NCBI RefSeq assembly: GCF_004912135.1
Contig: NZ_STGU01000003.1
Span: 1 to 64,000, forward strand
Source: Rhizobium rosettiformans W3
Lineage (GTDB): Bacteria; Pseudomonadota; Alphaproteobacteria; Rhizobiales; Rhizobiaceae
DNA: 64,000 nt
Direction: 5' to 3'
The notes beneath the pieces were generated by a model. The model was not told the DNA's origin. It searched no databases and worked only from the letters and a program-made list of their open reading frames with translations. How positions within the stretch are numbered: position 1 is the stretch's first letter; each line of letters begins with the position of its first letter. The translations under genes were made by a program, and so were the position numbers. Positions 9,310-19,290 of this stretch are shown piece by piece.

Positions 9310-11313
9310 TCAGTTGCGGGCTGTCCTCGGCCGGCCCGTGGCCGTGGCTGTGATGCGGGCTTCGACGAGCTTGCGCCGCCCCTCGATCTCCGGTGCATCG
9401 AGCTCTTCCTTGAGGAGCAGTACGACATCGACCGCGCCACTGGCCTCCGCTCTTGTGCGCGCAAGGTCACTGGCACGAGCGCGTGCCTTCTCCAGCGCGA
9501 GCGCTTCATCCGTAACCCGGTCTCCCTCGCCGGCACCGGTGATGATGAAGAGGCCTTCCTCCGGCGAACTGACGGTGACGGACACACTGCTTCGGACCTG
9601 GCCGACGACCGCGCCAACCGCATTGGCGACATCGGCGTCTGCCGGAACAGCACAATCTGATGCCAGCATATCGGCGATGGCGGGATAGCAGACGCCGGCA
9701 GAGGCTCCGAGACCGATGAGCGGCCGATCGAGCGAAAGGTTGAAGCGCGCAATGCCTGCCTGGCGACGCAGCGCCCGGTCGATCAGCACGGAGCGTGCGG
9801 GATCGACATCGGTCAGCCCATCCTCGGCAAGAGCCGCAAACAGGATGACTTCGGCAGACTGGCGCGTCAGACGATCGACGATCATCTGGCTCAGCATCTC
9901 GACCGTCTGGGCGATCGGCTGACCCGCGCCATCCTTCTGGCGAAGGGCGAGCGTCATGCCGAGTTCGGCGGCTCTCCGGTCCCATTGCCCCTGCCGGTCC
10001 AGGACATGCATGGCATCAGAAGGGGTCAGCCCGCAGATATGGACGAGGCCCCGGGCGACGAGACGGTCGAGCGTCGCCTTCTGCTGGGTGAAGCTGATCA
10101 ACTGGTCGAGCGGCAGCGGCACCGGGCCGATCTTCTGGAAAAGAGCTGCCTCCTGAGGCTGCAGACCGGCTGCCAGGTGATCCGGCACGCCCGTGCGGAC
10201 GGCGAAGCGCCCGTCATGGCGACCGAGATGCGGCGCGCGCAGCTGGCGCTCGAGCACATCGGTGATGGCCGCTCCATGGAGAGCGGCTGCGAGGCTCAAC
10301 GGGACGAGACGGCGTGGGCCGAGCTCGATCTTCGCCGCGAGGCCGCGGTCGTCGAAGCGGACTTCCGAATCGCCGCCGAGGCCGAAAGTGCGCATGGCGA
10401 CAGCTTCCACCATGGTGCGGTAACCGCCGACGACGGCGCCATCCTGATCGAGCCGCGGCTGGCCGGCTTCCATGACCGCGACGTCGGTCGTCGTGCCGCC
10501 AATATCGGAGACAACGGCATCATCGAGGCCGGTGAGGTGACGCGCACCGACAAGGCTTGCCGCCGGGCCCGACAGGATGGTTTCGATGGGCCGCAGGCGT
10601 GCTTCGGCCGCCGAAATCAGGGCACCATCGCCCCGGACGACCATCAGCGGCGCGTGAATGCCGCGCTCGAGGAGGTAGCGCTCCGCCGAGCCGATCAGGC
10701 GGTCGATCATGGCGACCAGCCGGGCATTGAGCAATGTGGTCAGCGCACGGCGTGGCCCACCCAGCTTGGAGGAAAGCTCGTGGCTGCAGGTGACAGGCAG
10801 GCCGGAATGGCGGCGGATGATATCTCGCGCGCGCTGCTCATGGGCGGGATTGCGGACGGCGAAGTAGCCGGCAATGGCAAAGGAGGAGACATCGGCCGAC
10901 AGTTCCGGCAAGGCGGCTTCCAGCGCGGCCGCATCGAAGGGGGTCTCGTTGCCATGGACATCGTGGCCGCCAACAATGAAGAGCACGGGATCCTTGCCCA
11001 GGGCTTCGGCCAGACCATCGCGCTTGAGGTCTTCCGGCCCGAAGCCGATCATGATCAAGCCGGCGCGACCACCCTGCCCTTCCACGAGTGCATTGGTTGC
11101 GAGCGTGGTGGAGAGAGAAACCAGTCCGATGGCCGAGGGATCGATGGCCGATGCCGAAAGCACGCTCTCCAGCGCTCCCGAGATCCCGATCGAGAGATCG
11201 TGGCGGGTCGTCAGCGATTTCGCCTTGGCCAGGATCCCATGGGTCTCGCTGTAGATCACGGCGTCGGTGTAGGTGCCGCCGGTATCGATGCCCAGCATGT
11301 AATCGGATGTCAC
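9310..11313 (-). CDS. Hydantoinase/oxoprolinase A-subunit family protein
   Basis: A 667-residue actin-fold ATPase of the hydantoinase A/oxoprolinase family. The N-terminal nucleotide-binding signature GIDTGGTYTD is at about 8-17 and the second SDIGGTTTDVAV lies mid-protein. Relatives hydrolyse 5-oxoproline, N-methylhydantoin or, as acetone carboxylase subunits, carboxylate ketones, usually with a B subunit. No B-subunit gene is adjacent, so the substrate is unknown. GTG at 11313 is chosen because GGAAGA lies a few bases upstream. It lies 104 bases downstream of the P450 gene on the same strand. Confidence 0.8.
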   Translation of the reverse strand: MTSDYMLGIDTGGTYTDAVIYSETHGILAKAKSLTTRHDLSIGISGALESVLSASAIDPSAIGLVSLSTTLATNALVEGQGGRAGLIMIGFGPEDLKRDGLAEALGKDPVLFIVGGHDVHGNETPFDAAALEAALPELSADVSSFAIAGYFAVRNPAHEQRARDIIRRHSGLPVTCSHELSSKLGGPRRALTTLLNARLVAMIDRLIGSAERYLLERGIHAPLMVVRGDGALISAAEARLRPIETILSGPAASLVGARHLTGLDDAVVSDIGGTTTDVAVMEAGQPRLDQDGAVVGGYRTMVEAVAMRTFGLGGDSEVRFDDRGLAAKIELGPRRLVPLSLAAALHGAAITDVLERQLRAPHLGRHDGRFAVRTGVPDHLAAGLQPQEAALFQKIGPVPLPLDQLISFTQQKATLDRLVARGLVHICGLTPSDAMHVLDRQGQWDRRAAELGMTLALRQKDGAGQPIAQTVEMLSQMIVDRLTRQSAEVILFAALAEDGLTDVDPARSVLIDRALRRQAGIARFNLSLDRPLIGLGASAGVCYPAIADMLASDCAVPADADVANAVGAVVGQVRSSVSVTVSSPEEGLFIITGAGEGDRVTDEALALEKARARASDLARTRAEASGAVDVVLLLKEELDAPEIEGRRKLVEARITATATGRPRTARN

Positions 11314-11417
11314 GCAGTCTTCCCCATGGTGCCCGCCGGAATGGCGCGGCATCCCTTATGGCACAGGGCCTGTTACCAATTCCAGCGAGACAGCGGCAGG
11401 ATCACGCCGCTTTACGG

Positions 11418-12815
11418 CTAGCGCGGCGTGACCCGCATCGGCAGGCCGCCGGCCGGCTGAGTCGTCAGCTTCTGAACGGGCCAGGGCTTGGTCTGCGGCG
11501 TCGTCGCAAACCTGTATTTCTGCATCAGAACTGCCAATGCGATGACCGCTTCCTGCAGCGCGAAGGTTGCGCCGATGCAGACGCGGGGGCCGGCACCGAA
11601 GGGAAGATACTGGAAACGGCCGATCTTTTCCCGCGCGCCGGGCAAGAAGCGGGAGGGATCGAAGAGGCGTGGCTTTTCCCAGTAGAGTTCGTGGCGATGC
11701 AGCGTCCAAGGCATGACCAGCACCGTCGTGCCTTTCGCGATCTCTACGACTTCGCCGTTCGGCGCCGTGTACCGATCGTCTGCAATGGCATCACGGTTGA
11801 TCGACGGGGCCGGCGGGTAGAGCCGCATCGCTTCCTCGAAGGAGGCGCGGACATGCGGCATGCGATCGAGCCATTCCACGGGATCGGCACCCGAGGCAAT
11901 GACCTCGTCGATCTCGCGCTCCATGGCATCCCGGACATCCGGACAATGAGCCACGCAGTAGAGCGTCCAGGCCAGAGCACGCGCGGTGGTCTCGTGGCCG
12001 GCACCGATGAAGGTCAGAATATTGTCCTCGATCTCTTCCGAGGTGAGCCCATCCGGACCTTCGAGTTCGAGCAGAAGCGTGAGGAAATCATCCGGCGCCT
12101 CGCTGCGGTTGGTCTGGATGAGCGAACGGCGGTGATCCATGGTTCGGCGCACGAGTTCTCGGAACTTGCGCAGCACGCCCAGACCTCGGATGCGCGTCAG
12201 GCGCGGGATCCATTTGGGGGCCTTCAGCAGATCGAGCGGATCGACGCGACCCATGCTGTGGAGCAGATCATCGACATCTCTCGCAAAATCGCCCTGCTCC
12301 GAGATGATCCCACCCGAAAACAGGGTCTCGGACAGGATCGCATAGGTGAGTTCGGTCATGTCGACCGCGATGTCGCGCACGACACCTTCACCGTCCGAAT
12401 GATAGCGATTGAGAAAAAGCTCGCTCTGCTCACGCATCTGCCGCGCAAAACCGCGCGCATGACGCGGCGTGAAGACAGGCGCCATGGCCTTGCGGGAGCG
12501 TTTCCAGACGGGGCCCTCTGCCGTAAGCAATCCATCACGCAGGATGGGCCGCAGCACGAGCTGGCGGATCTCCGACATCTCGTAATTCGACGCATTGTCG
12601 ACGAGCACATGGCGGATGAGACCGGGATCATTGGCGATGATCGTTGTCTGGCCGAAGAAGCGTGTGACGATCCAAGGCCAGGTGTAGGACGGCTGTCCCC
12701 AGAGCTCGAGCGGGTTCTTCAGGACCGTGCGAATGATTTCCAGCCGGCTGGGCGGGACCGTCCGCGGCACGGGTGCCGGCGGCTCGAAGGTCGATTTGCG
12801 CAGACTGGCGTCCAT
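11418..12815 (-). CDS. Cytochrome P450
   Basis: A 465-residue haem monooxygenase. The I-helix oxygen-activation motif GAGHETTARAL, the K-helix ExxR in EEAMRLYPP, and the haem-binding loop FGAGPRVCIG with the ligand cysteine at about 413 are all present. There is no signal anchor and no fused reductase, so it is a soluble class needing separate ferredoxin partners, none of which is encoded nearby. GAGGGAG lies six bases before the ATG. The substrate cannot be inferred. Confidence 0.93.
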   Translation of the reverse strand: MDASLRKSTFEPPAPVPRTVPPSRLEIIRTVLKNPLELWGQPSYTWPWIVTRFFGQTTIIANDPGLIRHVLVDNASNYEMSEIRQLVLRPILRDGLLTAEGPVWKRSRKAMAPVFTPRHARGFARQMREQSELFLNRYHSDGEGVVRDIAVDMTELTYAILSETLFSGGIISEQGDFARDVDDLLHSMGRVDPLDLLKAPKWIPRLTRIRGLGVLRKFRELVRRTMDHRRSLIQTNRSEAPDDFLTLLLELEGPDGLTSEEIEDNILTFIGAGHETTARALAWTLYCVAHCPDVRDAMEREIDEVIASGADPVEWLDRMPHVRASFEEAMRLYPPAPSINRDAIADDRYTAPNGEVVEIAKGTTVLVMPWTLHRHELYWEKPRLFDPSRFLPGAREKIGRFQYLPFGAGPRVCIGATFALQEAVIALAVLMQKYRFATTPQTKPWPVQKLTTQPAGGLPMRVTPR

Positions 12816-12854
12816 GTGATGCTCCCTCGAAGGGTTGGAGCCCCCCTCAATGAG

Positions 12855-13805
12855 TTAGAGCAGCGCTTCCAACTCGTCCAGCCGATCATTGATCAGCCAG
12901 CCGTAATAGTTCTCTTCCGGCCAATTCGCCGCACCACTGGCGCGCTTGGACGCAAGCGCCCGCGCCCGTTGCTGCGATCCGCCGATGTTGAAGAGCGTGG
13001 CCGTGACACCCGGATTGCCCGAGATATCGACATCGGCAATCTGACGGTAGTCGTCGATCGACTTGCGGATCACCGCCGCCATGAAGGCGAGCGAGATATC
13101 GGGATCCATGATCGCCTTGTAGACGCCGGCAGCATCGTTCTCGTCGAGCTTGGCATAGCCGGACTTCTCATGCACGAGATCCGACAGCATCAGCGCCGTC
13201 AGCGGATTGATCTGCCCGAGGCCGAAGGTCTGGCCGGCATAGAAGGGCTGAAAGAAAACCGCGCTGAACCGGTTGTTGGGATAGGATTTGCCGCCCACGG
13301 TCTTGCCGCGGAAGCGATCCTGCCAGACGTCTTCGCGGCAGGTCCAAAGACGATAGGAATCCGAATAGCCGTTGCATTCCGCAAATTCCGGCCGGCTGAC
13401 GAATTCGCCGATGCTCTCGTCCTTGTAGCCGAAGCGGAAGCTGTTGCCGGCGTAGGAGGCCGCCTTCACATAGTAGCTCTGCAGGCTGTCATAGGCATCG
13501 ACGTTGTAGGTGTGCTCACCGACGATCGCGCCCACCATGTGGATCGGCGCTATGCCATAGGCCGCTGCCGTCTTCTTGATCTTGCCGACCAGCTTGGAGT
13601 CGGTCTTCAGGAGATCGCGGACCTTTTCATATTTCAGATCGAAGCTGGTCTTGCCCGCCTTTGTGCGGCGCACGGACGCGCCGGGTATCGCCGGCTGCTC
13701 AGCATTGCGATTTCCCGAGGGGACCTTGTCGTCAGCAAGCGACACGGCGGGTACAAGCCCAGCGAGCGTAAAGGCGACGATGAGATTTCTGGCAATGTTC
13801 AGCAC
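12855..13805 (-). CDS. Secreted DUF1402 family protein, lytic-transglycosylase-like
   Basis: A 316-residue protein with an N-terminal signal peptide (hydrophobic core LIVAFTLAGLVPA, likely cleavage after about residue 24). The body matches DUF1402, a family largely confined to Rhizobiales. Three short segments recall soluble lytic transglycosylases: an acidic GEHTYN (Glu at about 97), FGLGQINP (about 194-201) and ATLFNIGG (about 269-276). This suggests a lysozyme-like fold acting on peptidoglycan, but that is my inference and catalysis is unproven. The GTG start has AGGGG about nine bases upstream. It sits downstream of hslVU. Confidence 0.7.
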   Translation of the reverse strand: MLNIARNLIVAFTLAGLVPAVSLADDKVPSGNRNAEQPAIPGASVRRTKAGKTSFDLKYEKVRDLLKTDSKLVGKIKKTAAAYGIAPIHMVGAIVGEHTYNVDAYDSLQSYYVKAASYAGNSFRFGYKDESIGEFVSRPEFAECNGYSDSYRLWTCREDVWQDRFRGKTVGGKSYPNNRFSAVFFQPFYAGQTFGLGQINPLTALMLSDLVHEKSGYAKLDENDAAGVYKAIMDPDISLAFMAAVIRKSIDDYRQIADVDISGNPGVTATLFNIGGSQQRARALASKRASGAANWPEENYYGWLINDRLDELEALL

Positions 13806-13907
13806 GATGGGCGGCCCCTGGACATTTGTCCTTCAACGGATTGGCGACGCAGGGCGACCGTCATCCGACAGCGGCACTCCTTACATAAGGGGCACCTGTA
13901 TTGTCGA

Positions 13908-13957
13908 TATGGGTCGCTTTCACTTTCCCGGCACGCCGGCGGCGAAAGCGACCCATA
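13908..13957 (-). terminator. Inverted repeat after hslU, possible terminator
   Basis: Perfect 14-base arms (13908-13921 and 13944-13957) surround a 22-base GC-rich loop that itself can form CCGG/CCGG. It begins 13 bases past the hslU stop. There is no T-run, so if it ends transcription it is not a classical rho-independent terminator; it may instead protect the 3' end of the mRNA. Confidence 0.45.
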
Positions 13958-13969
13958 GATGCACAAAGA

Positions 13970-15277
13970 TCACAGGATGTAGCGGCTCAGATCGGCATTG
14001 GCCGCGAGATCCCCGACATGCTCCTGCACGTAGCTCGAATCGATCATGACCTCCGAGCCGCCGCGATCCGGTGCATGGAAGGAGATCTCGTCGAGCACCC
14101 GCTCCATGACCGTCTGCAGGCGGCGCGCACCGATATTCTCGACCGTCTCGTTGAGCTGAACGGCGACATCGGCGAGCGCGTCGATCGCGTCTTCGGTGAA
14201 GTCGAGGTTCAACTCTTCGGTCGCCATCAGCGCCTTGTACTGGCGGATCAGGCTTGCCTCCGTTTCCGTCAGGATGCGGCGGAAGTCTTCCTTGGTCAGC
14301 GGCTTCAGCTCCACGCGGATCGGCAGGCGGCCCTGGAGCTCCGGCAGGAGGTCGGACGGCTTGGACACGTGGAAGGCGCCCGAGGCGATGAAGAGGATAT
14401 GGTCGGTCTTGACCGGGCCATACTTGGTGGCAACGGTCGTGCCTTCGACAAGCGGCAGCAGATCACGCTGCACGCCTTCACGCGAAACGCCAGCGCCCAT
14501 CGCGCCTTCGCGCGCGGCAATCTTGTCGATTTCGTCCAGGAAGACGATGCCGTCATTCTCGACCGAACGCAGAGCTTCTCGCTGGATCACCTCGTTGTCG
14601 ATCAGCTTGTCGGACTCATCGCGGATCAGATCGCCGTAAGAGGCTTTGACCGTGGTGCGGACCTTCTTCGTCCGGTTGCCCATGGCCTTGCCGAACATTT
14701 CGGAGATGTTGAGGATGCCGATATTGGCCCCCGGCATGCCCGGAACCTCGAAGCCCGGCATGCCGGCCCCGCTGTCGGCAACCTCGATGTCGATTTCCTT
14801 GTCGTCGAGCTCGCCGTTACGCAGCTTCTTGCGGAAGCTGTCGCGTGTGGCGGGCGAGGCGGTTGCGCCGACCAGGGCGTCAAGCACGCGCTCTTCAGCC
14901 AGCTGATGCGCCTTGGCCTGCACCTCCTGCCGCTTCTTGTCGCGCACCAGGGCGATGCCGACCTCGACGAGGTCACGGATGATCTGCTCGACGTCACGGC
15001 CGACGTAACCGACTTCGGTAAACTTGGTGGCCTCCACCTTGATGAAGGGGGCGCCGGCGAGTTTGGCGAGGCGACGGGAGATCTCCGTCTTGCCGACACC
15101 GGTCGGGCCAATCATCAGGATGTTCTTCGGCATGACTTCGTCGCGCAGGTCTTCCGAAAGCTGCTGGCGGCGCCAGCGGTTGCGCAAAGCGATGGCGACA
15201 GCCCGCTTGGCTTCATGCTGGCCGATGATGTGGCGATCGAGCTCGGAGACGATCTCGCGCGGAGAAAAATTGGTCAT
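13970..15277 (-). CDS. hslU: ATP-dependent protease ATPase subunit HslU
   Basis: A 435-residue AAA+ unfoldase that feeds substrates to the HslV peptidase. The N-terminal substrate-processing segment [16 protein letters not shown], Walker A GPTGVGKT (about 58-65), Walker [10 protein letters not shown] and the C-terminal tail DLSRYIL, which docks into HslV, are present. Length is typical. GAGGAG lies eight bases before the ATG. It is 69 bases downstream of hslV and forms the hslVU heat-shock operon. Confidence 0.97.
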   Translation of the reverse strand: MTNFSPREIVSELDRHIIGQHEAKRAVAIALRNRWRRQQLSEDLRDEVMPKNILMIGPTGVGKTEISRRLAKLAGAPFIKVEATKFTEVGYVGRDVEQIIRDLVEVGIALVRDKKRQEVQAKAHQLAEERVLDALVGATASPATRDSFRKKLRNGELDDKEIDIEVADSGAGMPGFEVPGMPGANIGILNISEMFGKAMGNRTKKVRTTVKASYGDLIRDESDKLIDNEVIQREALRSVENDGIVFLDEIDKIAAREGAMGAGVSREGVQRDLLPLVEGTTVATKYGPVKTDHILFIASGAFHVSKPSDLLPELQGRLPIRVELKPLTKEDFRRILTETEASLIRQYKALMATEELNLDFTEDAIDALADVAVQLNETVENIGARRLQTVMERVLDEISFHAPDRGGSEVMIDSSYVQEHVGDLAANADLSRYIL

Positions 15278-15346
15278 TCAGTCTGCTCCTCACGATGCCG
15301 CGAACCCGCGCATCGTCGCTTGCGGTGGCACAGTCCCCGGCAGCCG

Positions 15347-15874
15347 TTACTCGGCGTCGAGGGTCTCAACCACCATGTTGTTGTTGGTGTAGACGCAGAT
15401 CTCGCCGGCGATCGTCAGCGCCCGGCGCGCAACGTCCTCGGCGGAACGGTCGGTATCCATCAGGGCGCGGGCGGCGGCGAAGGCATAATTGCCACCGGAG
15501 CCGATTGCGATCGTGCCGTGTTCGGGCTCCAGCACGTCGCCATTGCCGGTGATCGCCAGCGTGATCGACTTGTCGGCCACCAGCATCATGGCTTCGAGAT
15601 TGCGCAGATATTTGTCGGTGCGCCAGTCCTTGGCGAGTTCGACGGCAGCGCGCATCAGCTGGCCGGGATACTGTTCGAGCTTCTTTTCGAGACGATCCAG
15701 CAGCGTGAAGGCATCGGCCGTTGCGCCGGCGAAGCCTGCGATCACCTCGCCGCCCTTGCCGATGCGGCGGACCTTGCGGGCATTGCCCTTCATGACGGTC
15801 TGGCCGAGGCTGACCTGTCCGTCACCGGCCATCACCACCTTGCCGTCCTTGCGTACGGTAATAATCGTTGTCAT
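15347..15874 (-). CDS. hslV: ATP-dependent protease peptidase subunit HslV
   Basis: A 175-residue threonine peptidase of the proteasome beta-subunit fold. The N-terminus MTTIITVRK exposes the catalytic threonine after removal of Met, and the AGDGQVSLG and [10 protein letters not shown] motifs are standard. It assembles as double hexamers capped by HslU. It is divergent from hisB across about 200 bases that should hold both promoters; I could not identify a convincing RpoH promoter there. Confidence 0.97.
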   Translation of the reverse strand: MTTIITVRKDGKVVMAGDGQVSLGQTVMKGNARKVRRIGKGGEVIAGFAGATADAFTLLDRLEKKLEQYPGQLMRAAVELAKDWRTDKYLRNLEAMMLVADKSITLAITGNGDVLEPEHGTIAIGSGGNYAFAAARALMDTDRSAEDVARRALTIAGEICVYTNNNMVVETLDAE

Positions 15875-16077
15875 CAGTCACCTGTCACCCGCCGACGCGG
15901 GCCTTGTGGAACGGGCACGAGGGCCCGGGTTTGTCGGTTCCTATGTAAGTGGGCTTTCAACGATTGCAATCTGGGCCATAGGCTCAGGGCCCGCGCCTTG
16001 CGGCAGCGCAATGTAACTTCTGGATATTTCACCGCCCTGCTGTTATGGGAGGGCCGAGATCCTCATGGAGCAGCCAG

Positions 16078-16674
16078 ATGGCAGAGCGTAAAGGCGAAGT
16101 TTTCCGCAAGACCAACGAAACCTCGGTCTCGGTTTCCGTCCATATCGACGGCACCGGCACGGGCAAGGTTTCGACGGGCGTGGGCTTCTTCGACCATATG
16201 CTCGACCAGCTCTGCCGTCACTCGCTGATCGACATGGACATCGAGGTGAAGGGCGACCTGCATATCGACGATCACCATACCGTCGAGGATACGGGCATCG
16301 CGCTCGGCCAGGCGATCTCCAAGGCGCTCGGCGATCGCAAGGGCATCACGCGCTATGCCTCGATCGATCTGGCCATGGACGAGACGATGACCAAGGCGGC
16401 CATCGACGTTTCCGGTCGGCCGTTCCTCGTCTGGAACGTCAATTTCAGCGCGCCAAAAATCGGCACCTTCGACACCGAACTGGTGCGTGAATTCTTCCAG
16501 GCGTTTGCGCAGAATGCCGGGATCACACTGCATGTGCTGAACCATTACGGCGCGAACAATCATCATATCGCCGAGACCTGCTTCAAGGCGGTCGCGCGCG
16601 CGCTTCGCACGGCAACCGAAGTCGATCCGCGGCAGGCAAACCGTATCCCCTCCACCAAGGGCACCCTGGTTTAA
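16078..16674 (+). CDS. hisB: Imidazoleglycerol-phosphate dehydratase
   Basis: A 198-residue monofunctional HisB carrying out the sixth step of histidine synthesis. The metal-binding histidine motifs [15 protein letters not shown] and [15 protein letters not shown] are intact, and the FFDHML segment is present. There is no fused histidinol phosphatase domain, as usual outside enterics. GGAG lies eight bases before ATG 16078. It opens the cluster hisB-hisH-hisA-hisF-hisE-coaA. Confidence 0.97.
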   Translation: MAERKGEVFRKTNETSVSVSVHIDGTGTGKVSTGVGFFDHMLDQLCRHSLIDMDIEVKGDLHIDDHHTVEDTGIALGQAISKALGDRKGITRYASIDLAMDETMTKAAIDVSGRPFLVWNVNFSAPKIGTFDTELVREFFQAFAQNAGITLHVLNHYGANNHHIAETCFKAVARALRTATEVDPRQANRIPSTKGTLV

Positions 16675-16760
16675 GGGGCGTCTTCCCCCACGGGGGAAAT
16701 GCCACCTTGCTCCGGTTCGGGCGTTGAACCCGGACCGTCGAGCAGAAAGGACTGGACATT

Positions 16761-17411
16761 ATGCGAGTAGCTATCATCGATTACGGCTCGGGCAATCTGC
16801 GCTCGGCCACCAAGGCATTCGAACGGGCCGCCCGCGAGGCTGGGCTTGATGCTGAGATCGAACTCACCGACAAGGCAGACCGGGTCGCAACCGCCGATCG
16901 GATCGTGCTTCCGGGTGTCGGGGCCTATGCCGATTGCCGCCAGGGGCTCGATGCCGTTCCTGGCATGCATGACGCGATCACCGAGGTCGTCGAGAACAAG
17001 GGCCGTCCCTTCTTCGGTATCTGCGTCGGCATGCAGCTGATGTCATCGCGGGGGCTAGAGAAGACCGTGACCAACGGCTTCGGCTGGATCGAAGGTGATG
17101 TCGTCGAGATGACGCCCTCCGATCCGTCCCTCAAGATCCCACAGATCGGCTGGAATACGCTGACGCTCAATCGACCGCATCCGCTCTTCGACGGCATTCC
17201 GACGGGCCCGGACGGGCTGCACGCCTATTTCGTGCATTCCTATCACCTTGCCGCGCGCAAGCCGGAGGATGTGATCGCGACGACCGATTACGGTGGCGCA
17301 ATGACTGCCTTTGTCGGGCGCGACAACATGGTGGGTGCACAATTCCATCCCGAGAAGAGCCAGGCACTCGGCCTGAAGCTCATCGCCAATTTCCTGACCT
17401 GGACGCCCTGA
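16761..17411 (+). CDS. hisH: Imidazole glycerol phosphate synthase glutaminase subunit
   Basis: A 216-residue class I glutamine amidotransferase that supplies ammonia to HisF. The catalytic triad is visible: Cys in GICVGMQ, and His and Glu in FHPEKS. The glutaminase oxyanion segment PGVGAYADC is present. It lies 86 bases after hisB; many relatives carry a small membrane-protein gene in this gap, but here there is only a short hairpin and no frame. Confidence 0.96.
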   Translation: MRVAIIDYGSGNLRSATKAFERAAREAGLDAEIELTDKADRVATADRIVLPGVGAYADCRQGLDAVPGMHDAITEVVENKGRPFFGICVGMQLMSSRGLEKTVTNGFGWIEGDVVEMTPSDPSLKIPQIGWNTLTLNRPHPLFDGIPTGPDGLHAYFVHSYHLAARKPEDVIATTDYGGAMTAFVGRDNMVGAQFHPEKSQALGLKLIANFLTWTP

Positions 17412-17428
17412 AGGGCACGGATACACCA

Positions 17429-18163
17429 ATGATCCTCTTTCCCGCCATCGACCTCAAGGACGGCCAGTGCGTTCGCCTCAAGCTGGGCGACATGGACCAG
17501 GCGACCGTCTACAATCCCGATCCAGCCGCGCAGGCGCGCGCCTTCGAAGACCAGGGCTTCGAATGGCTGCATGTCGTCGATCTCAACGGTGCCTTTGCCG
17601 GAGAGAGCGTCAACGGCGCCGCCGTCGATGCGATCCTGAAGGCAACGAAGAACCCGGTGCAGCTCGGCGGCGGCATTCGCACGCTCGACCACATCGAGAG
17701 CTGGCTGTCGCGCGGGTTGTCGCGGGTGATCCTCGGTACGGTTGCCGTGCGTGATCCGGCCCTCGTCATCGAAGCCTGTAAGCGCTTCCCCGGCAAGGTC
17801 GCCGTCGGCATCGACGCCAAGGGCGGCAAGGTTGCGGTCGAAGGCTGGGCGGAAGCGTCAGAACTCGGCGTCATCGAACTCGCTCAGCGTTTCGAAGGCG
17901 CAGGGGTCGCCGCGATCATCTATACCGACATCGACCGCGACGGGATCCTGACCGGGATCAACTGGGCCTCGACGCTGGAACTGGCCGCCGCCGTTTCGAT
18001 CCCCGTGATCGCATCGGGAGGCCTCGCCTCCATCGAAGACATCAAGCGCATGCTCGAGCCGGATGCTGGGAAGCTCGAAGGTGCGATTTCCGGTCGCGCG
18101 CTTTATGATGGGCGTATCGACCCTGCAGAGGCGCTGGCGCTGATCAAGGCTGCGAGAGGCTGA
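17429..18163 (+). CDS. hisA: Phosphoribosylformimino-AICAR ribotide isomerase
   Basis: A 244-residue (beta/alpha)8 barrel isomerase. The N-terminal catalytic Asp at 8 ([12 protein letters not shown]) and the second-half segment YTDIDRDG carry the paired aspartates; phosphate-binding glycines occur in QLGGGIR and ASGGLAS. It converts ProFAR to PRFAR, the substrate of HisHF. It lies 17 bases after hisH and ten before hisF. Confidence 0.97.
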   Translation: MILFPAIDLKDGQCVRLKLGDMDQATVYNPDPAAQARAFEDQGFEWLHVVDLNGAFAGESVNGAAVDAILKATKNPVQLGGGIRTLDHIESWLSRGLSRVILGTVAVRDPALVIEACKRFPGKVAVGIDAKGGKVAVEGWAEASELGVIELAQRFEGAGVAAIIYTDIDRDGILTGINWASTLELAAAVSIPVIASGGLASIEDIKRMLEPDAGKLEGAISGRALYDGRIDPAEALALIKAARG

Positions 18164-18173
18164 GGACAAGACC

Positions 18174-18950
18174 ATGACACTCAAGGCCCGCGTGATCCCC
18201 TGCCTCGACGTGAAGGACGGCCGCGTCGTCAAGGGCGTCAACTTCGTCGATCTTATCGATGCCGGTGACCCGGTCGAGGCGGCCAAGGCCTACGACGCTG
18301 CCGGTGCGGACGAACTCTGCTTTCTCGACATCACCGCATCCTCGGACAACCGCGACACGATCTTCGATGTGGTCGCGCAGACAGCCGATCATTGCTTCAT
18401 GCCGCTGACGGTCGGCGGTGGCGTTCGCGCGGTTGCCGATATCCGCAAGCTCCTGCTCTGTGGCGCGGACAAGGTGTCGATCAATTCGGCAGCGGTGAAG
18501 AACCCAGATTTTGTGGCAGAAGCCGCCGACAAGTTCGGCAACCAGTGCATCGTCGTCTCGATCGATGCGAAGAAGGTATCTGGCTCCGGCGAAACGGATC
18601 GCTGGGAGATCTTCACCCATGGCGGCCGCCAGCCGACCGGAATCGATGCGGTGGACTTTGCGATCAAGATGGTCGAGCGCGGCGCCGGCGAGTTGTTGGT
18701 CACCTCCATGGACCGGGACGGCACCAAAAGCGGCTATGACATCGGCCTCACCCGGACGATCGCCGACAGCGTTCGCGTGCCGGTCATTGCCTCGGGCGGC
18801 GTTGGCAATCTCGACGATCTGGTTGCGGGTGTTCGCGATGGCCATGCGACGGCGGTTCTCGCTGCCTCGATCTTCCACTTCGGCACCTATTCGATCGCAG
18901 AGGCCAAGGCCCACATGGCCGCAGCCGGCATCGCCATGCGTCTCGACTGA
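18174..18950 (+). CDS. hisF: Imidazole glycerol phosphate synthase cyclase subunit
   Basis: A 258-residue barrel paralogous to HisA. The catalytic Asp at about 12 ([13 protein letters not shown]) and the second in [13 protein letters not shown] are present, with phosphate-binding VGGGVR and ASGGVGN loops. With HisH it makes imidazole glycerol phosphate and AICAR. It is tightly packed between hisA and hisE. Confidence 0.97.
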   Translation: MTLKARVIPCLDVKDGRVVKGVNFVDLIDAGDPVEAAKAYDAAGADELCFLDITASSDNRDTIFDVVAQTADHCFMPLTVGGGVRAVADIRKLLLCGADKVSINSAAVKNPDFVAEAADKFGNQCIVVSIDAKKVSGSGETDRWEIFTHGGRQPTGIDAVDFAIKMVERGAGELLVTSMDRDGTKSGYDIGLTRTIADSVRVPVIASGGVGNLDDLVAGVRDGHATAVLAASIFHFGTYSIAEAKAHMAAAGIAMRLD

Positions 18951-18966
18951 CGCGGAAGGACCCCTG

Positions 18967-19290
18967 ATGAGCAGTTTCACCCTCGCCGATCTGGAAGCCA
19001 TCGTTGCCAGCCGCGCTCAGGCGGATCCGAGCCAATCCTGGACGGCAAAGCTTGTTGCAGGCGGTCAGGGCAAGGCGGCGAAGAAACTGGGTGAAGAGGC
19101 GATCGAAGCCGTGATGGCGGCCGTCAAGGACGATCGCGAAAACCTCGTCTACGAGAGCGCGGACCTGCTCTATCACCTGATGGTCGTATTGAAAATCGCT
19201 GACATCCCTTTACAAGCAGTGATGCAGGAACTCGAGCGCCGGACGGCTCAGACAGGCCTGAGCGAAAAGGCCAGTCGGCAGGATCCATGA
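18967..19290 (+). CDS. hisE: Phosphoribosyl-ATP pyrophosphatase
   Basis: A 107-residue all-helical MazG-like pyrophosphohydrolase for the second step of histidine synthesis. The metal-binding helices show [12 protein letters not shown] and [11 protein letters not shown], with the expected ExxE and ExxD patterns. It is a separate protein, not fused to HisI. GGAAGGA lies six bases before ATG 18967. The stop overlaps the coaA start by four bases (ATGA). Confidence 0.95.
   Translation: MSSFTLADLEAIVASRAQADPSQSWTAKLVAGGQGKAAKKLGEEAIEAVMAAVKDDRENLVYESADLLYHLMVVLKIADIPLQAVMQELERRTAQTGLSEKASRQDP

Noticed and set aside
11088-13958. A very long plus-strand open frame (about 950 codons) across the P450 and DUF1402 genes
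   Set aside because: It is antisense to two genes with clear family motifs, and its translation is low-complexity and rich in Arg, Asp and His, as expected from a GC-rich shadow frame.
15875-16077. An RpoH heat-shock promoter before hslV
   Set aside because: A TTGAAA is present on minus near 15955-15960, but no matching CCCAT-type -10 element lies at the right distance.
16683-16698. Small hairpin between hisB and hisH as a possible attenuator
   Set aside because: The stem is seven base pairs with a two-base loop, there is no T-run and no leader peptide with His codons.
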